NCBI GenBank assembly: GCA_017311315.1 | Contig: CM029664.1 | Location: 20,599,432-20,663,431 of the forward strand | DNA from: Dendrocalamus latiflorus | Lineage: Eukaryota; Streptophyta; Magnoliopsida; Poales; Poaceae | Reading direction: 5' to 3' | DNA length: 64,000 bases | Part shown: positions 10,401 through 22,728 of the stretch, one piece after another | How the letters are laid out: each line of letters begins with the position of its first letter | Position numbering within the stretch: position 1 is the first letter of the stretch | Translations under genes and position numbers: made by a program | The notes under the pieces: generated by a model | Database searches by the model: none | The model's input: the letters and a program-made list of their open reading frames with translations, nothing else | Told to the model about the DNA's origin: nothing

Positions 10401-13400
10401 TACTACAAATTTTCCCTAAGGAATTTAATTCCAGTTATCGACGATTCCATGCATCCAAACACGTACCCCTATGGAATCGATTTTTTTAGGGGTACTCCGG
10501 ACCTTTCATTTAATTTAAGATACCATATACCAAGGAAAAATCACTGTTAACTTCATTCTCCTTGTTAAGGTTAAAATTGCTAGGGCATTTTGTTCCTTTA
10601 CTCATTGGCTGAATTTATCACTCCCACTTCAAATAGATATAAATATATATCCCTGCACTTTCAAGACTTCAAATTGATATAAATCTATCCCTCTACTTTC
10701 AGGATTTCTCTAGGGAACTAGCAGTTCACAGTTCGTGTTATCCGGGGGAAAAAACCTAGTTCTCAGTTGATTCTTTACTTACGTGAAAATATTACCATCT
10801 TCGCATGTGTGCGTTGATTTCAGACTGTCATGTGCAATGCGGATAAAAAAGCTGTTGCTTTCCCGTTAGTAATGGCCGAGCAACAAGCATCCACATCATA
10901 TCCAAAAGTACAGCACATTTGTACGCAACTGCACGATCGATCGAAGCGAGTAGACATCAAGAGGAATGGACGGGGTGTGAGGAAACACGCTCTAATGGAA
11001 AAAGAATCTAATCAATGGACGCACCAGCCTTCAGAAAAAGATCACTGGACCCATCTTCCACTAGTGATGGATGAAGCTTGTATTAGCTTGGTACGGAGTT
11101 ATCGGATTTGCCGACGAATAACTGATAATTGATGATATCAGGGGCTGAGCCAGGGAAAAAAATTAGCATGACAAGTAACGGTTAACTGGCCCAGCCATCT
11201 GGCCACTAGCTCGTAACTCTCGCGTGACGGTCCAGATGAGACTTATCTAGGAAGATATGACTTCCATCATGACTGCCGACAACGCTACTTCATTGGAACT
11301 CCATGACTTGATATCCGCAAACCCGGGCAAGTGCCTACTCTGGTTCCGTCTTTGGATGGTGGATTCTTTTGGGCGAATAACTTATATTTTTTTTGTTTAA
11401 ATTTCAAATTCTGTTCGTTTACAAAAAATAGTGAGACAGATATTTACTTATAATTTTAGTCAACATAAATGAAATTAGAATAATGTCTATGTTAATTAAC
11501 TTATAGATCTCACTTTAAAACATACTATTTAAAAATTAGCTTCCGTAAAAAATTAAACAATAAGTCTAAGGCCGCGATCAACATGGCTGCCCAACAGTGC
11601 TCATGGCTTATTTGTCACTATTCATAAGTTTCGTCTTTTTCTGAATTTTTGGCTTTTTGTTGAGCTTTTTTGCCGGTTCTTTTTTTCCCCGTATTTGTTT
11701 GTATTATACGTAATGGGCTAACATATTTTTTATATTTTTAAATTTTTTTAAATTTAATTATGCTAAATAAATCTCTGTCAGCTACAGTGATTTTTTCAGC
11801 CAGCTACAGTGTTTTCAGCCATAAGCCATAAGCTTTTCAGCCGAACCGATCACCCCCTAAATGAACCCACAATACATTGATCTTGATGAGCATTTTCTCC
11901 AAATCTCTATCCATATCAATCTTCGCTTTTACAAAGGCCAAATCAGTGGTCATTGGGAGCTCATCAGGACGAGCACGTGGGGCGCATGGTGGATACGATG
12001 GGTTGAGCTGAGATGCATCTTCTTTCTGCAATAATGGTTCAGGAGAGCCACGTGGTACACCGAAAACGCCATTCATTTGTGCATTAGTGAGTCAGTGGGC
12101 AATTTCTTTAACAGTGATATCCAAATTTATGTTATATGCTACACTAGTAGTAACAAATTTTTTATGACTAAACAATTCATTGTTATTAATTCTCAATTTT
12201 GAATAATTTAAACTAATTTTTATGACTAAATAAATTAAGCCAATTACACCCTTTGCGTTTACACTTGTTACACACCACGCTACTCTAGCTTGCTTCTATT
12301 GGATTTCATGCGATGGAGTGTAAAGTTCAAAGCAGCAAGTAAAGCAGGTTAATTGTAGTCCCCTCAAAATCGTTAATGATTGTTCTAATTTGCTGTGGCA
12401 TCCTTGCCTATAGCATATTAGAAAGGCTCTTTTTAGGTAGGAGAAAGAGAAGGGCTTGTTTGTACGTGGAATGAAAGGAGATCGCGCGAGGACAGTGGAA
12501 GGCAGGAATCAGGACACATGCACGATATTTCTTGCTAGTCATCATCCTTCTCATCAAAAGTGTTCTGTTTGTTTCTCCGCTGCATATCAGAGAAATAGCG
12601 ATGATACTGGAAAGAGGGAGAACACGTATGAAAATCAACATGAGCGGTGAAAGTCGAAGGCAACTCATGCTGTCCCCGGAACGGCTAAATAGGTAGCCAC
12701 TGGTACGTATCGGAAACGTACGTAGGTTGCTTTCTACAGAAAGGACACATATACGTACTGGACATGCCTGGACTACATATACAGTAGGAATCCAGAGACA
12801 TGCGTGACATGGTCTATGCCGGAATTGATACTTAGTTACGTAGTTAGACGCTTCAAACTATAATTTTCCAAACGGATGTTAATTTCGTTGGAAAACTGTA
12901 CCAAAAAGATTGATCAATTTGGGATACACAATATTAATTGGCAAGGCATGCATGTACTTAAATGGGCCCATTTATGAAACGTACGTTGTATCCTTTGTCC
13001 TATATAACGAGTATGTCAGCAGGCTAGTGTTGCATCATGAGCAATAATTGCAAAAGAACAAAATTAAAGGAACAAAAAAGAAAAAGAAAAGAAGATAGAA
13101 TGCAGATCTGCAGTTGATTAAAGATCAGCGGCAGTGTACGTAATTAGGTAGCTAGAGATCGACTTACACGAAGGCGGTGGAGTAGGACCACTTGGCCGTG
13201 ACGGGCACCTGCAGCGGAGGCAGCGTGTCGGCGACGGTGACCAGGATGGTCTTGGTCTGCCGGTCCACGCCCATCACCACGGCGGCCACGAGCGTCGCCG
13301 CCAGGATGAACACGCGCAGAGCCACGCCGCAACCGTCCACCGGCGGCCTGCCGCCGCCCGCCGTCGCCCCCATGTAGCCCCTGCGGCTGTCGGAGGCGCC

Positions 13401-13439
13401 GCTCACGCCGTTGAAGCTGGGCTTCGCCCTCGACTCCAT
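7433..13439 (-). CDS. CASP-like four-helix membrane protein, subfamily 1
   Basis: Two exons, 13439-13168 and 7763-7433, are joined by a GT-AG intron of 5.4 kb (donor GTAAGT, acceptor GCAG) and give 200 residues, the normal size for the family. Four membrane segments are predicted near residues 39-58, 90-111, 118-143 and 169-191. The family hallmarks are present: an arginine in the first helix (R42, within ALRVF) and an aspartate in the third (D124, within IGDLVV). Relatives are plasma-membrane proteins related to those that build the Casparian-strip domain, and share the MARVEL-type fold; subfamily 1 members have broader, mostly unknown roles. The start at 13439 gives a short polar N-terminus and is the first ATG. 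The intron holds transposon-like repeats and a 390-bp duplication, yet both splice sites and the frame are clean, so I call the gene intact. Placement within subfamily 1 (near 1D/1E) is tentative. Confidence 0.88.
7968..8350. repeat. Intron duplication, copy 1
   Basis: About 383 bp in the CASP-like intron match 9261-9655 closely. The match runs from TCGATAATTCCAAATCG through GTGACTCCAGCTGAATC and GAGGGCCATTAGTGAGCG to a block ending CAAACAA. Scattered substitutions and a few small indels separate the copies. No coding content is seen. Confidence 0.88.
9261..9655. repeat. Intron duplication, copy 2
   Basis: This is the second copy of the 7968-8350 block, in direct orientation about 1.3 kb away. 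It differs by scattered substitutions and small indels, including an insertion of about a dozen bases near 9547 (ATATATAGTTCGTG region). The 0.9-kb spacer between the copies has no recognised element. Confidence 0.88.
9927..10152 (+). repeat. Dispersed MITE-like repeat, copy 4
   Basis: A shorter, diverged member of the family, keeping GGCTTTTTTGCCGG, TATTCGTTTGCATTGTCCG and a terminal CAGCACAACCGAGCGGC block. It sits inside the CASP-like intron. Confidence 0.5.
11570..11857 (+). repeat. Dispersed MITE-like repeat, copy 5
   Basis: It is very similar to copy 2: TTCATAAGTTTCGTC, the GAGCTTTTTTGCCGG block, the paired CAGCTACAGTG blocks and the terminal CAGCCGAACCGATCACC are all shared. It sits inside the CASP-like intron. 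Confidence 0.6.
11837..12076 (-). other. Unidentified open frame in the CASP-like intron
   Basis: A 79-codon minus-strand frame of mixed, protein-like composition partly overlaps repeat copy 5 at its 3' end. I recognise no domain. It could be a fragment carried by a transposon or chance; no splice or promoter signal supports it. Confidence 0.15.
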
Positions 13440-13572
13440 GGCTGCGGCGCGCTGTGGTTAGGCGAGCAGAACGGTGTGTGCTTGTGGGCACAGGGAGTGT
13501 GTGTTCACTAGTTGAGAGGGAGCTAGGCACGGCAGGTCGTGGTGGTGTATGTACAAGAATGTGTAGGGGGTC

Positions 13573-13583
13573 AGTATTTATGG
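13573..13583 (-). promoter_or_regulatory. TATA-like box of the CASP-like gene
   Basis: CCATAAATACT on the minus strand lies about 135 bp upstream of the ATG at 13439, a plausible distance for a plant core promoter with a leader of roughly 100 bases. Sequence resemblance only. Confidence 0.4.
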
Positions 13584-13663
13584 TCGAAAGAGGTGGGGTT
13601 ACCACGATTGGTATGGTTACCACTCACCACACTAACCAGTTTCTGGGTATGTGTTGGAATTAA

Positions 13664-13939
13664 GGGCATCTGTAGTGTATGAAAATAGAGGGTCTTAAAC
13701 CACCTTAAGGTCAACATTATACATTACAGGAGTGACCTTAAGAAGGCTATAAGCAAAAAAGGCTTAAGGATGGTCCTCAAGCTAAAGACCTGGCCATAAG
13801 CATTAAAATATAATTTTTCTTTATCTGCCAAGTGGGACCGTCTTAAGGCCCTTTGGGTTATATACACTATAGAGTTGGCCTTAAGGTTTAAATGGGACCC
13901 ACCTTAAGGTCCCTTAGGTTATATACACTATAGATGCCC
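13664..13939. mobile_element. Tourist-like MITE with TAA duplication
   Basis: A 276-bp unit begins GGGCATCTGTAGTGTAT and ends ATACACTATAGATGCCC, near-perfect inverted termini. It is flanked by TAA at 13661-13663 and 13940-13942. The interior repeats a CCTTAAGG-type motif. It lies just upstream of the CASP-like promoter. Confidence 0.8.
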
Positions 13940-14080
13940 TAATGGGGAGAAAGCACAGCCTCTGTGCTTGTTCAACGATAATAAAAGGTACTAATTAAAG
14001 GCACGGCTTTGGTACCGTCAGATCCAAAAATCAACACTAGAGAGATCAAGAAGGCTTCAGAATATCTTTTAAGAAATTCA

Positions 14081-14426
14081 GGGTGCCTTTGGTTGAGCTT
14101 TTGGGAGCTGCTTTTGCTTCCAAAAAGCCAAAAGCCAACCAAAGGGGTGGAAACCAGAAGCTGCTTTTTCAGAAGCAGCTACTTTTGGGTAGTACAGTTT
14201 TGAAAGCACCTTGGACCCTGCTTTTGGCTTTCTGCTTTTTGAAATGGTGAAAATAGAGAGCTGTTTCACAGTTGTTTCAAGGAAAATAGAGATAGGAGGT
14301 AAGTTTTATACTTGTTTGAACCAAACAGCTTACAGCTTTTCCACAACCCACAACCTACAGCAGTTTTTCCACAGCCCACAGCTCACAGCAGCTTTTTCAG
14401 AAGCCACAGCTCAACCAAACACACCC
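14081..14426. mobile_element. MITE with long inverted termini
   Basis: A 346-bp unit begins GGGTGCCTTTGGTTGAGC and ends with the matching inverted CTCAACCAAACACACCC. TCA precedes and follows it, a possible 3-bp duplication. Subterminal CACAGC/AGCTGCTTTT motifs recur. Confidence 0.7.
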
Positions 14427-16013
14427 TCAAAGCATCTCGCATTAATTTCTCGGTACAAATCTCTCCCGAGGCACGATTGGACTATCCAGACCAACGTCCG
14501 GATAGCACATTGTTCGCCTCTACCTTTCCGATACGCGTGCATGAGATGAGATACTCGGTTCCTGAACCCATCGTATCATTCTTCTTTTTCTGCGAGGGAT
14601 ATCTTTCTTGAATAATTGGTTCAATAAGGATCCGGAATTTGGAGCGGCGGATCGAACACATAAAGGGGTAAGTTTTACCTTAATTTCATAGGTATGTTTG
14701 CACAAAAAGAAGATTAACATGCTACTCCAAACGTTGCTGGTCCAACATAACTCACTTTCATTTCCCGGTGAAACAACAAGGTTTAAATGACGTTCATGCC
14801 ATTTAACGTGGATTGTACTCTAACATGAAACAATCGTGGAAGGAACTAGTTAACTTCCGCGATAACAATTAACAATGAAATCATGGATGCTTTTGCTGCA
14901 AAATGCCGGTGATCGATTAGCCATATATGAAAGTACTATTATTCCAAGTTCACTAAATGTTGGCTGAAGGGAACCGACAGTACAATTGCACTCAATTAAG
15001 CAAGTCCGTTCAGTTGGATCTGTGTCGCGGCTGAGGCCTTCACACTGTACTAAGTACCTTTTTTTAGAGGCACTGTACTAAGTACCTTTTTTTATAGTTT
15101 GGTCGCCAGGTTCGTTGAGCTTGAGCGCGTTGTGGTCAGCACGTAGCTCGCGTCGATAGATCTGTCAATAAATATGGCGCCGCGGCGTCAAAGGTGCAGT
15201 TGGCTAGCCATGTACGGCACACGTACGTACACCCGACAACACGGCCATTGAAGGCTCTAGTTTTTTTCACTGCAGTAGACAAGGAATTTCGGTGTACTTA
15301 CGTACGTCTTTATTAGTTCTATTTATTTTTTTTAAGGCAAACGTGGCCCAAAGACATTAACTCTGGATTAATACTAGAGATGCATGACAGCCACCCACAG
15401 AGTTACAAATGGGACCCTAAGAAGATAAGATATTACATAACAGTCCTTGAAACTCTGAAAGAAAGACTAAAAAGAACCTGAAAATTACATCCAAGTTCTT
15501 TGGGTGCTCTTGGCGACATCGTCAGTGAGGAAAAAGCTTCAGTCGCTGAATCATTGACTCCTCACCTTGAGTGCTCACAGCTAGCCTCGTCTCTACCATC
15601 TATTGTGCATTTGCCGGCTGTTGCAGGCAGCGGAAGGAATGTAGAGGCCTCCTAGAAGCGGAGGTTGAGGGGAGCGCCATAGGATATGCAAAAGCCTCAT
15701 ATGGAGGCGACCACCGGAAAGCTGGAGATGAACTCCAAAACAACCGAGAGAACTACATTACATAGTATTGAGGGGGTACGTTAAGAGCCTCTAGACCAGT
15801 ACCATGTGCGAACGACGATGACCGTACCATCGCCACAACACAGCCAACGGACGGCGACATGGATGCACAATCTCAACAATCAGTAAGCCGGGGAGTACGG
15901 TAGCCTTCACCAACCGAAGAATCACCTAGATTTGGAAGGCCGGGGTGTGAGCTTGGCAAAAAGGTACACACCAGGAGTATTTACAGCAAAAGGAGGGATT
16001 CCCGTCCAGTCCG
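14427..16013. other. Intergenic region left of the transposon nest
   Basis: No gene recognised. A T-rich run near 15320-15332 followed by about 650 bp with short open frames could be a minus-strand LINE tail, but no domain supports it. The boundary with element E at 16014 is blurred by mutation of E's terminal bases. Confidence 0.4.
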
Positions 16014-16967
16014 ACTAGAAAATATGGGTAATATTTTAATTCTAAATTTTACTAGGAGATAAATATAATAAAAAAACTAGTGATGCCAAACATAAAACTA
16101 ACAGCAGGATACTCATTGTACTTCAAAAAATATGCAAAGAAAATATAACATCAAAGTTGATCGAATGCGTGAACGACTTACTGTTGAGTTTGATGAAGAA
16201 TAGAAAGCAGTGTAGACTCAATGCAGTGCAGGACGTAGATGAAGCAGAGTAGCGAGCGGTCGCGCAGACGTGCGCTGCCCAGAAACCTTATTGCCGCCCC
16301 TTGCAGGTCTTCACAGCAGCAACAGCTCGGAGATACTGCTCCCCTTCTTCACAGCGCATGCCGGGAAGAAGAGTCGAGGAGGTTCAGATGACGCAGCACA
16401 ACAGCACAAGTTCACAGAAGAAAAGAAATGGAGACAGTGAGATTCTTCACTATATACTCTAGACATCTCTAGACATATATATATAGATAGATTGTGAACT
16501 GGCATGATTAAATAGCCATTTACCTACTGGTAACTGACATATTTAACCAGCTATTTACTCACTGGTAACTACCTGTCATCAAAACCCAATAAAGTCTCAA
16601 ATTCAAATGTTTGAATCTCATTCAAATAGAGAGAGAATGTGGTGTATGGTTTAACAAAAATAAAGGTGGACTTGGTCTACCAAGTGGCGTACCATGTCAT
16701 GGCACGGTCGTGCATCGCTAGTCACAAGTCACGTGATTTTCACGCGAAAATGCATGAATATGCGCGCGCGCACGTGCGTGTGTGTGTGTGACTAGCCAAA
16801 GCCCTCATCGTGCCATCCCCATCCATGTGCCACATGATTCAAGGAATGACAAGGGCTCCATCTTATAAATTGGTCTCCTCCATCTTGTCTTAGCAATATG
16901 ATACTAAACCATGCATACTTTGAAATTAAAGAAAATGAGCCTCACTCATATGGGCCGATTTCTAATA
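16014..16967 (-). repeat. Element E, 3' LTR (left)
   Basis: Co-linear with 21092-21349 joined to 55377-56053: shared blocks include GGGTAATATTTTAATT, ACTCATTGTACTTCA, GATGAAGCAGAGTAGCGAGC, CCCAGAAACCTTATT and ACTCATATGGGCC. The terminal TG is mutated. Confidence 0.85.
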
Positions 16968-17699
16968 ATCCCTCATCAATTCTAAAGCAAGAAGTAAAAA
17001 GATGTCAAATATATTGCACTGAAGTACTGTTAATATATTGGTCTTTTAGTGTAAGCCCCGTACGGGTTGAACTTGCACCTAAAATGACAATATTCATCTT
17101 GTCACAGCTGATGAATAGACTACGCCTTGAATTCAAAGCTTTTCGTGATCAGATTTTACTTGAAATCTTAACTAGTACTAGACTGCCTATAAACCACACC
17201 TAAACGAAGCATTATATGGTCATGCTCCCTTATCTGCTTATGAGCTTTCTAGAGAATGCTTTGTTCTCGTGAACTGCGACCATATAATTAAGCTCAAGTA
17301 GGTGTATTCTTTCTAGATATCCTGCAGGTTAATACCTTTTTCTCATTTGGGCAACAAAATACATTAAGGTTTTATGCCAACCTTCCATATAGTCGAATGC
17401 ACAATTTTTATTAGGACATGGATATAATGAATATGCACTATCTTGTTACAACATTAACTTGTTTTTCCTATTAACGAAGTCACGGTATCTCCAACCAAGA
17501 AGGTATGGGTTACCATTATCATGTAACTCAGATGGGCCTCATTCCCCTATCCACTGAAGCAATGAAAATTGCTTTCCGTGCTAACCCTTGTATAAAAGAG
17601 TCTACCAGATTTTTCTCAGTGTGAATATAGTTCACAGCAATCACTCTGGAGTTTCTCAGTTTTTTGACAGATTTAAATTACGCTTCATATGTCTAGAGG

Positions 17700-18216
17700 A
17701 CTTATATTATCATTTGTACTTGTGACTTTGGCCAACACTGTTTAATTATCACAGTACATCAGGATTGCAGGTATTGGTTTCTTAACCAATAGCAAGTCCG
17801 TAGAAACTCTCTCAGCCATTCAACCTCAAAAGTGGTTGTGTGAAGTGCTACAAGTTCTGCTTCTATAGTTGACCTCGTCAATTAGTCTGTTTGCAAGACC
17901 TCTATGAAACTGCAGCACCAGCTAAAGTAAACACATAACCACTTGTAGCATTGATCTCATCCTCATTAGATATCCAATTAGAGTCACTGTATCCTTCTAA
18001 TATAGAAGGGTATCTACTATAATGTATTTTAAAAGATGTTGTGCCTCTTAAGTAGTGCAACACTCTTTCAAGTGCCTCCCAGTGATCATCTCCTGGGTTA
18101 GAAGTAAACCGACTTAATTTGGTCATAGTAAATAAAATGTCAGGTCTTGTGACACCAGCTAAATACATGAGTGATCCAATAATTTGTGAATATCTTAATT
18201 GATCTTTTCCTACCAC
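17700..18216 (-). pseudogene. Element E RNase H region, decayed
   Basis: The minus strand encodes the copia RNase H lead-in with IIGSLMYLAGVTRPDI, HWEALERVLHYLRGT and the catalytic-type GYSDSNW. A stop follows near 17902, after the GAAVS block. Beyond it, broken remnants resembling the usual ELVAL...EWLREF segment can still be read to about 17700. Confidence 0.8.
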
Positions 18217-19020
18217 TGGTTCTTTCGAAACTTAATGGTCGCATCATAGGGTGTTGGAGAAACTTTGCAGTTTTCAAAACCAAACTGACTCAATATTTTC
18301 TTAGCATAATGGGATTGATTCAAAGTGATCCTATCCTTACTTTTGATCAATTTAATACTCAAAATGACATCTGCCTCTCCCAAGTCTTTAATATCAAAAC
18401 ACTGAGATAAGAAAGATCTAACCTCGTCAATTACAGCAATGTTTGTTCCAAATATAAGTATGTCATCTACATATAGACATAAGATTACTCCTTGACCCCT
18501 ACCATAATGGTAATATACACATTTATCGGCTTCATTCATAACAAAGCCATCGGATGTCAAAGTTTTATCAAACTTCTTATGCCATTGTTTATGTGCTTGT
18601 TTTAGGCCATACAAAGATTTTAATAATCTGCATACCTTATTTTCCTATTCAAAAATTACAAAACCATTTGGTTGATCCATGTTCCTCCAACTCTCCATTG
18701 AGGAAAGATGACTTCACACCCATTTGATGGACATGTAGACCATAGGAAGATGCTAACGCAAGGAGTACTCTAATGGTAGTTAGTCTAGCGACAGGAGAAT
18801 ATGTATCAAAGAAATATTCTCTCTCTCTAGGTGTAACTCTTGGCCACAAGTCTTGTCATGTACTTCTCAACAGTACCATAAGGTCTTAGTTTCTTTTTAA
18901 AGACCCACTTACATCATACAGGTTTGCACCCGATAGGACGATCGGTGATCACCTAAGTTCCATTAGCCATAATCGAGTCCATCTCACTACGGACCGTCTC
19001 TTTCCAATACTTAGCATCAG
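18210..19020 (-). pseudogene. Element E reverse transcriptase, decayed
   Basis: Copia RT motifs are spread over two frames: FDTYSPVARLTTIRVLLALA and SSFLNGELEE (18849-18649), then YGLKQA and the catalytic LYVDDIL (18614-18210). The upstream fingers region with KWVFKKK is interrupted by stops. The frame change near 18640 and the stops preclude a functional enzyme. Confidence 0.85.
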
Positions 19021-19990
19021 AAGATGCATAAGCCTCCGAAAGGGTCTTTGGCACATCATCTACGAGGTATACAATAAAGCCGCCACCAAAAGTTTTCTCA
19101 ATCCTTTGTCTCTTGCTCTTGCAAGGAGCTTATGTGCCTAGATTGTTATCCTCCTCAGGGATATCACATAATGATCCAGAAATAGTGAGAAGTTCAGAAC
19201 TTTGATTATTCTCACTTTCAATATTACCAGTTTGAAGATTCTCAGTTTGTAAAGTACTGCCAGTTGTTCTCGTAGGAAAGATATTCTCAAAAAGTCAAGC
19301 ATCTCTAGAATTGATTATTGTGTTAGCAATAATCTCAGGTGTTTCTGATTTAACTACTAAAAATCTATAGGTTGTGCTATTTTGAGCATATCCTAAAAAA
19401 ATACTATCTACTGTTTTTCGTCCAAACTTTCTCTTTTTCTGCAAAGGTATATTGACTTTTGCCAAACACCCTCAAGTTCACAGAAAATTAACATTAGTTT
19501 TTCTTCTCTTCCATCCCTCATACAGAATAATCTCACTCTTTTTATTGATTATTCTATTTACGACAAAATTTGCTGTCAGTATAGCTTCCCCCACCATGCC
19601 TTAGGCATACTGGCACTCTCAACATGGCATCAACCAAGTATGCTAGTGTCCAGTTTTCCTCTTAGCTGTCCCGTTTGATTGGAGTGAATATGGTAGTGTA
19701 AATTCATAGACTATTGCATGCTCAGAGCAGAATTGGGAGAATTCATAAGAGACATACTCTCCACCACGATCAGACCTCAATATTTTTATTTTCTTCCCTA
19801 GATGATTCTCAACCTCAGCCTTATAAGTCTTAAAATAGTTTAAAACTTCATCCTTAGTTTTTAGCAAATACACATAGCAGTAGTGTGTTGTATCATCAAT
19901 AAAAGTTAGAAAATATCTTTTGCTTCCTTTTGTCAACAATCCATTCATTTCACACAAATATGAATGAACAAGATCTAATGGTACCAAGTT
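19021..19990 (-). pseudogene. Element E integrase, decayed
   Basis: The minus strand shows the integrase core with DLVHSYLCEMN, FIDDTTHYCYVYLL and LRSDRGGEY (one catalytic aspartate), then the C-terminal FGRKT and FLGYAQ-type blocks in another frame. The ERKT-equivalent block after the catalytic glutamate position reads AKRKTG, so the glutamate appears lost. Frameshifts and stops are present. Confidence 0.8.
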
Positions 19991-20020
19991 CTTTTCATCT
20001 TCTAATCCCTTAAAGGATTT

Positions 20021-20272
20021 TCAAGGTTGCTTTGCTTGCACACATGACTGGCACTTTGATCCTTTGACAATTTCATATTTTAGAATTAAATCTAATCTAG
20101 ACATTCTATCAGTACTATTAAAACCAATATGACAGAAACGAGAATGCACATTAGCACCAGTATCAACCCACCAATCAATATATTGACATACTGAAAAGAT
20201 AACAGGTGAATTACCATACCCTCCTGAATTTGAGGCCTCACCTATAATCACATTAACAACCTTTTTCTTTCG
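20021..20272 (-). pseudogene. Element E protease / pre-integrase remnant with internal deletion
   Basis: The protease active-site block WWVDTGANVH runs directly into the pre-integrase zinc region FCHIGFN...CQSC. In copia proteins well over a hundred residues normally separate these, so a large internal deletion joined them. Confidence 0.75.
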
Positions 20273-21045
20273 CTATTCACCATCTCTGATCTTGCGAAAG
20301 TGACAGTCCTTCACTATATGACCCTTTTTTCCGCACACAAAGTAGGTGATGTCCCTCAAATCTTTTCTCTCAGTTTTCTTCTTATTAAAACTAGTTGTCT
20401 TATTTAGTTTGTTGGATTTGTACTTCTTTGCAGCAGTCTTTTTCTCTATGAAATTTGCATTGTTCTGGCCAGAGGTATTGGATGTATCTTTTGCTCTTAC
20501 TTTTTCTTCCACATCGCGCACTGCAATGAGATCCTCAATAGAAATCTCTTCCCTCTTATGTTTCAAACTAGTGGCAAAATCCCACAAAGTGGTAGGGAAT
20601 TTAGCAACAATGCCCGCAACCACAAACTTAGAAGACAACACACAACCTAGGTGCGCAATCTCATCGACTAGTAGCTGGAGGTCATGAGCTTGTCCAACTA
20701 TGGATTTAGCCTCATCCATACTAAAGTCAAAAAATTGCTCACACATATAGAGCCAGTGACCTGCCTCTGCCTCTGCATATTTATACTCTAGTGCATCCCA
20801 CAACTCTATGGCAGACTTGTAGTCCATTTATATATCACAGAGCTAATATGTCAGAACAGTTAGAATGCACTCAAGAGCAGTATTGTTTGCATTTGCAAAT
20901 TGCATGAACTGCTCAATCGTAAATGGATACTGTAGATGGGTAACCCACCACAGCCCCAAAGACATGAGCCAAAACTTGGCTCTAGTCTGCCATCTACGAA
21001 AGTTCTAACTAGAAAATCTCTCAGGTTTCATCACATCAGAAGCAC
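20273..21045 (-). pseudogene. Element E gag, decayed
   Basis: The copia gag begins near 21035 with KPERF and NFRRWQTRAKFWL, interrupted by stops. The main open part is 20827-20273 with KHKREEISIEDLI and a zinc knuckle CGKKGHIVKDC whose first cysteine position reads V-C. Several stops precede 20827. Confidence 0.82.
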
Positions 21046-21091
21046 TAGATATTATTGTATTGCAACAAAATTCACAATAAGGTTTTTGGAA

Positions 21092-21349
21092 TGTTGAAGA
21101 TGTGGGTAATATTTTAATTTTAAATTTTACTAGGAGACAAATATAGTAAAAAAACTTATAATGCCAAACACAAAACTAATAGTAGGCTACTCATTGTACT
21201 TCAGAAAATATGCAAAGAAAATATAATATCAAAGTCGATCGAACACATGAATGACTTATTGTTGAGCTTAATGAAGAACAGGAAGCAGTGCAGGGTCGAT
21301 GCAGTGCAGGACATAGATGAAGCAGAGTAGCGAGCAGTCGTGCAGATGT
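21092..21349 (-). repeat. Element E, 5' LTR, left part
   Basis: This is the first 258 bp of the right LTR, cut by insertion of element D after GATGT at 21345-21349. It continues at 55377. Confidence 0.88.
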
Positions 21350-22723
21350 TGTCGGAACCCGGAGTAACGACTCCTGGATCCTCTGTGTAAATCGCACTAG
21401 TCCTGGATCAGCTAATGCACACAATACAACAAAGATACATATCAAGCACAAATGACCAACTATATTAAATGAAAGAGTACGGCTTTATGGCCAAGTCTTA
21501 CATCAACGCCCATTGGTAAAGATAAATAAAGCAAGTAACTGCAGAAGCAACTAAAAAGAAGTGAAGCCCAAGTCTGCCCACAGGCAAACGGCAGTAAGAC
21601 GCGGCCTACTCATTCAGGTCATCTCCGTTGTCGACGGCATCTTCCTCTGTATGGAGATTGCAAGGCGAGTACAAACTTGTACTCTGCAAATCACACGGAG
21701 AAATGCAATATAATGATAAAGGCTTCAATGGAAGGCTTATAGGGTTAGTTAGCATAAAACAATATTTAATGAAATACAGTAAATAGATTAAAATTGCTGA
21801 ATTTAATACAGTAAGTAAAAACATAACTTATAATCGAAAATATTACCGTCAGTGCTGGCTTCGACCAAACACCAACTTATTCACGGGTATCCCACCCGGA
21901 CCATCTTTTCCAAAAGTTCACGTATGGATTCCATCCATCCACACGCTTCCACTGCGCAACTCTAATGGATTCCATCCATCCACCAGATTTCAATGTCTCA
22001 TGGATTCCAATCATCCGCAAGGTTTTTATCTCTCGTGGATTCCATCCATCCACAAGGTTTTCAAAAATATTTTTGAAAAACAAAGTCTAATCCATGAAAA
22101 ACTTTTACTCAGCATGCCCGTGACTGTGGGCACGACTATCCAGGATATATTATACACTCTGCAGAGGTTGTACAGTTTTACCCACAAGACACGATCATCC
22201 CTTTTTGCCACCGGGTTACACACTTCCTTAGGTGTGCGGCGAGGAAATCATGACAAGGCCTTTACAATGCTAAGCCTTCGACCTGGTCAAGCCAACTCTA
22301 AGGTTTCACCCCAGTAAGGAATCCACCAGACCAGGACCCCCTCTTAAGCCTGAGTGAGACTTCACATGGCTTAACCACACTCACTCAAGTGAGACTTCTC
22401 ATGGCACCAACCACGCTCACTTTCAACCTACAACTTGACTCAGGTTGGGACTTCACAAATTATTCAGCCAGGGCTGTCCCATACCAGCCATGTGGTAGTA
22501 CGATAGGGCTTTGCAACATTAACTCACAGATCGGTCCTTAATTGACTTAGGCCCAACCACATGCCCCTGTGCATGATAATCAACCATGCGTCTACAAACA
22601 ACAGGGCATGCCTGCACCCACCAACTAACTAATTGCCTAAGTATAAACCAGTTTTTATATTTTGTTTTCAAAATATTTCATAAACCTCCTTGACTCACCA
22701 AAGTCAAGAGTACATTTAAGAAA
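21350..22723 (-). repeat. Element D, left part, with short repeats
   Basis: Contains four imperfect repeats of GGATTCCATCCATCC at about 21928-22052 and no recognisable coding region. It ends at the CTCAT duplication made by element A (22724-22728). Confidence 0.65.
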
Positions 22724-22728
22724 CTCAT

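Noticed and set aside
10396..10420. CACTACTACAAATTTTCC as a CACTA terminus
   Set aside because: No inverted partner, target duplication or subterminal repeats were found nearby.
15320..16013. A minus-strand LINE next to element E
   Set aside because: Only a T-rich run suggests it; no reverse transcriptase or nuclease motif could be read in any frame.
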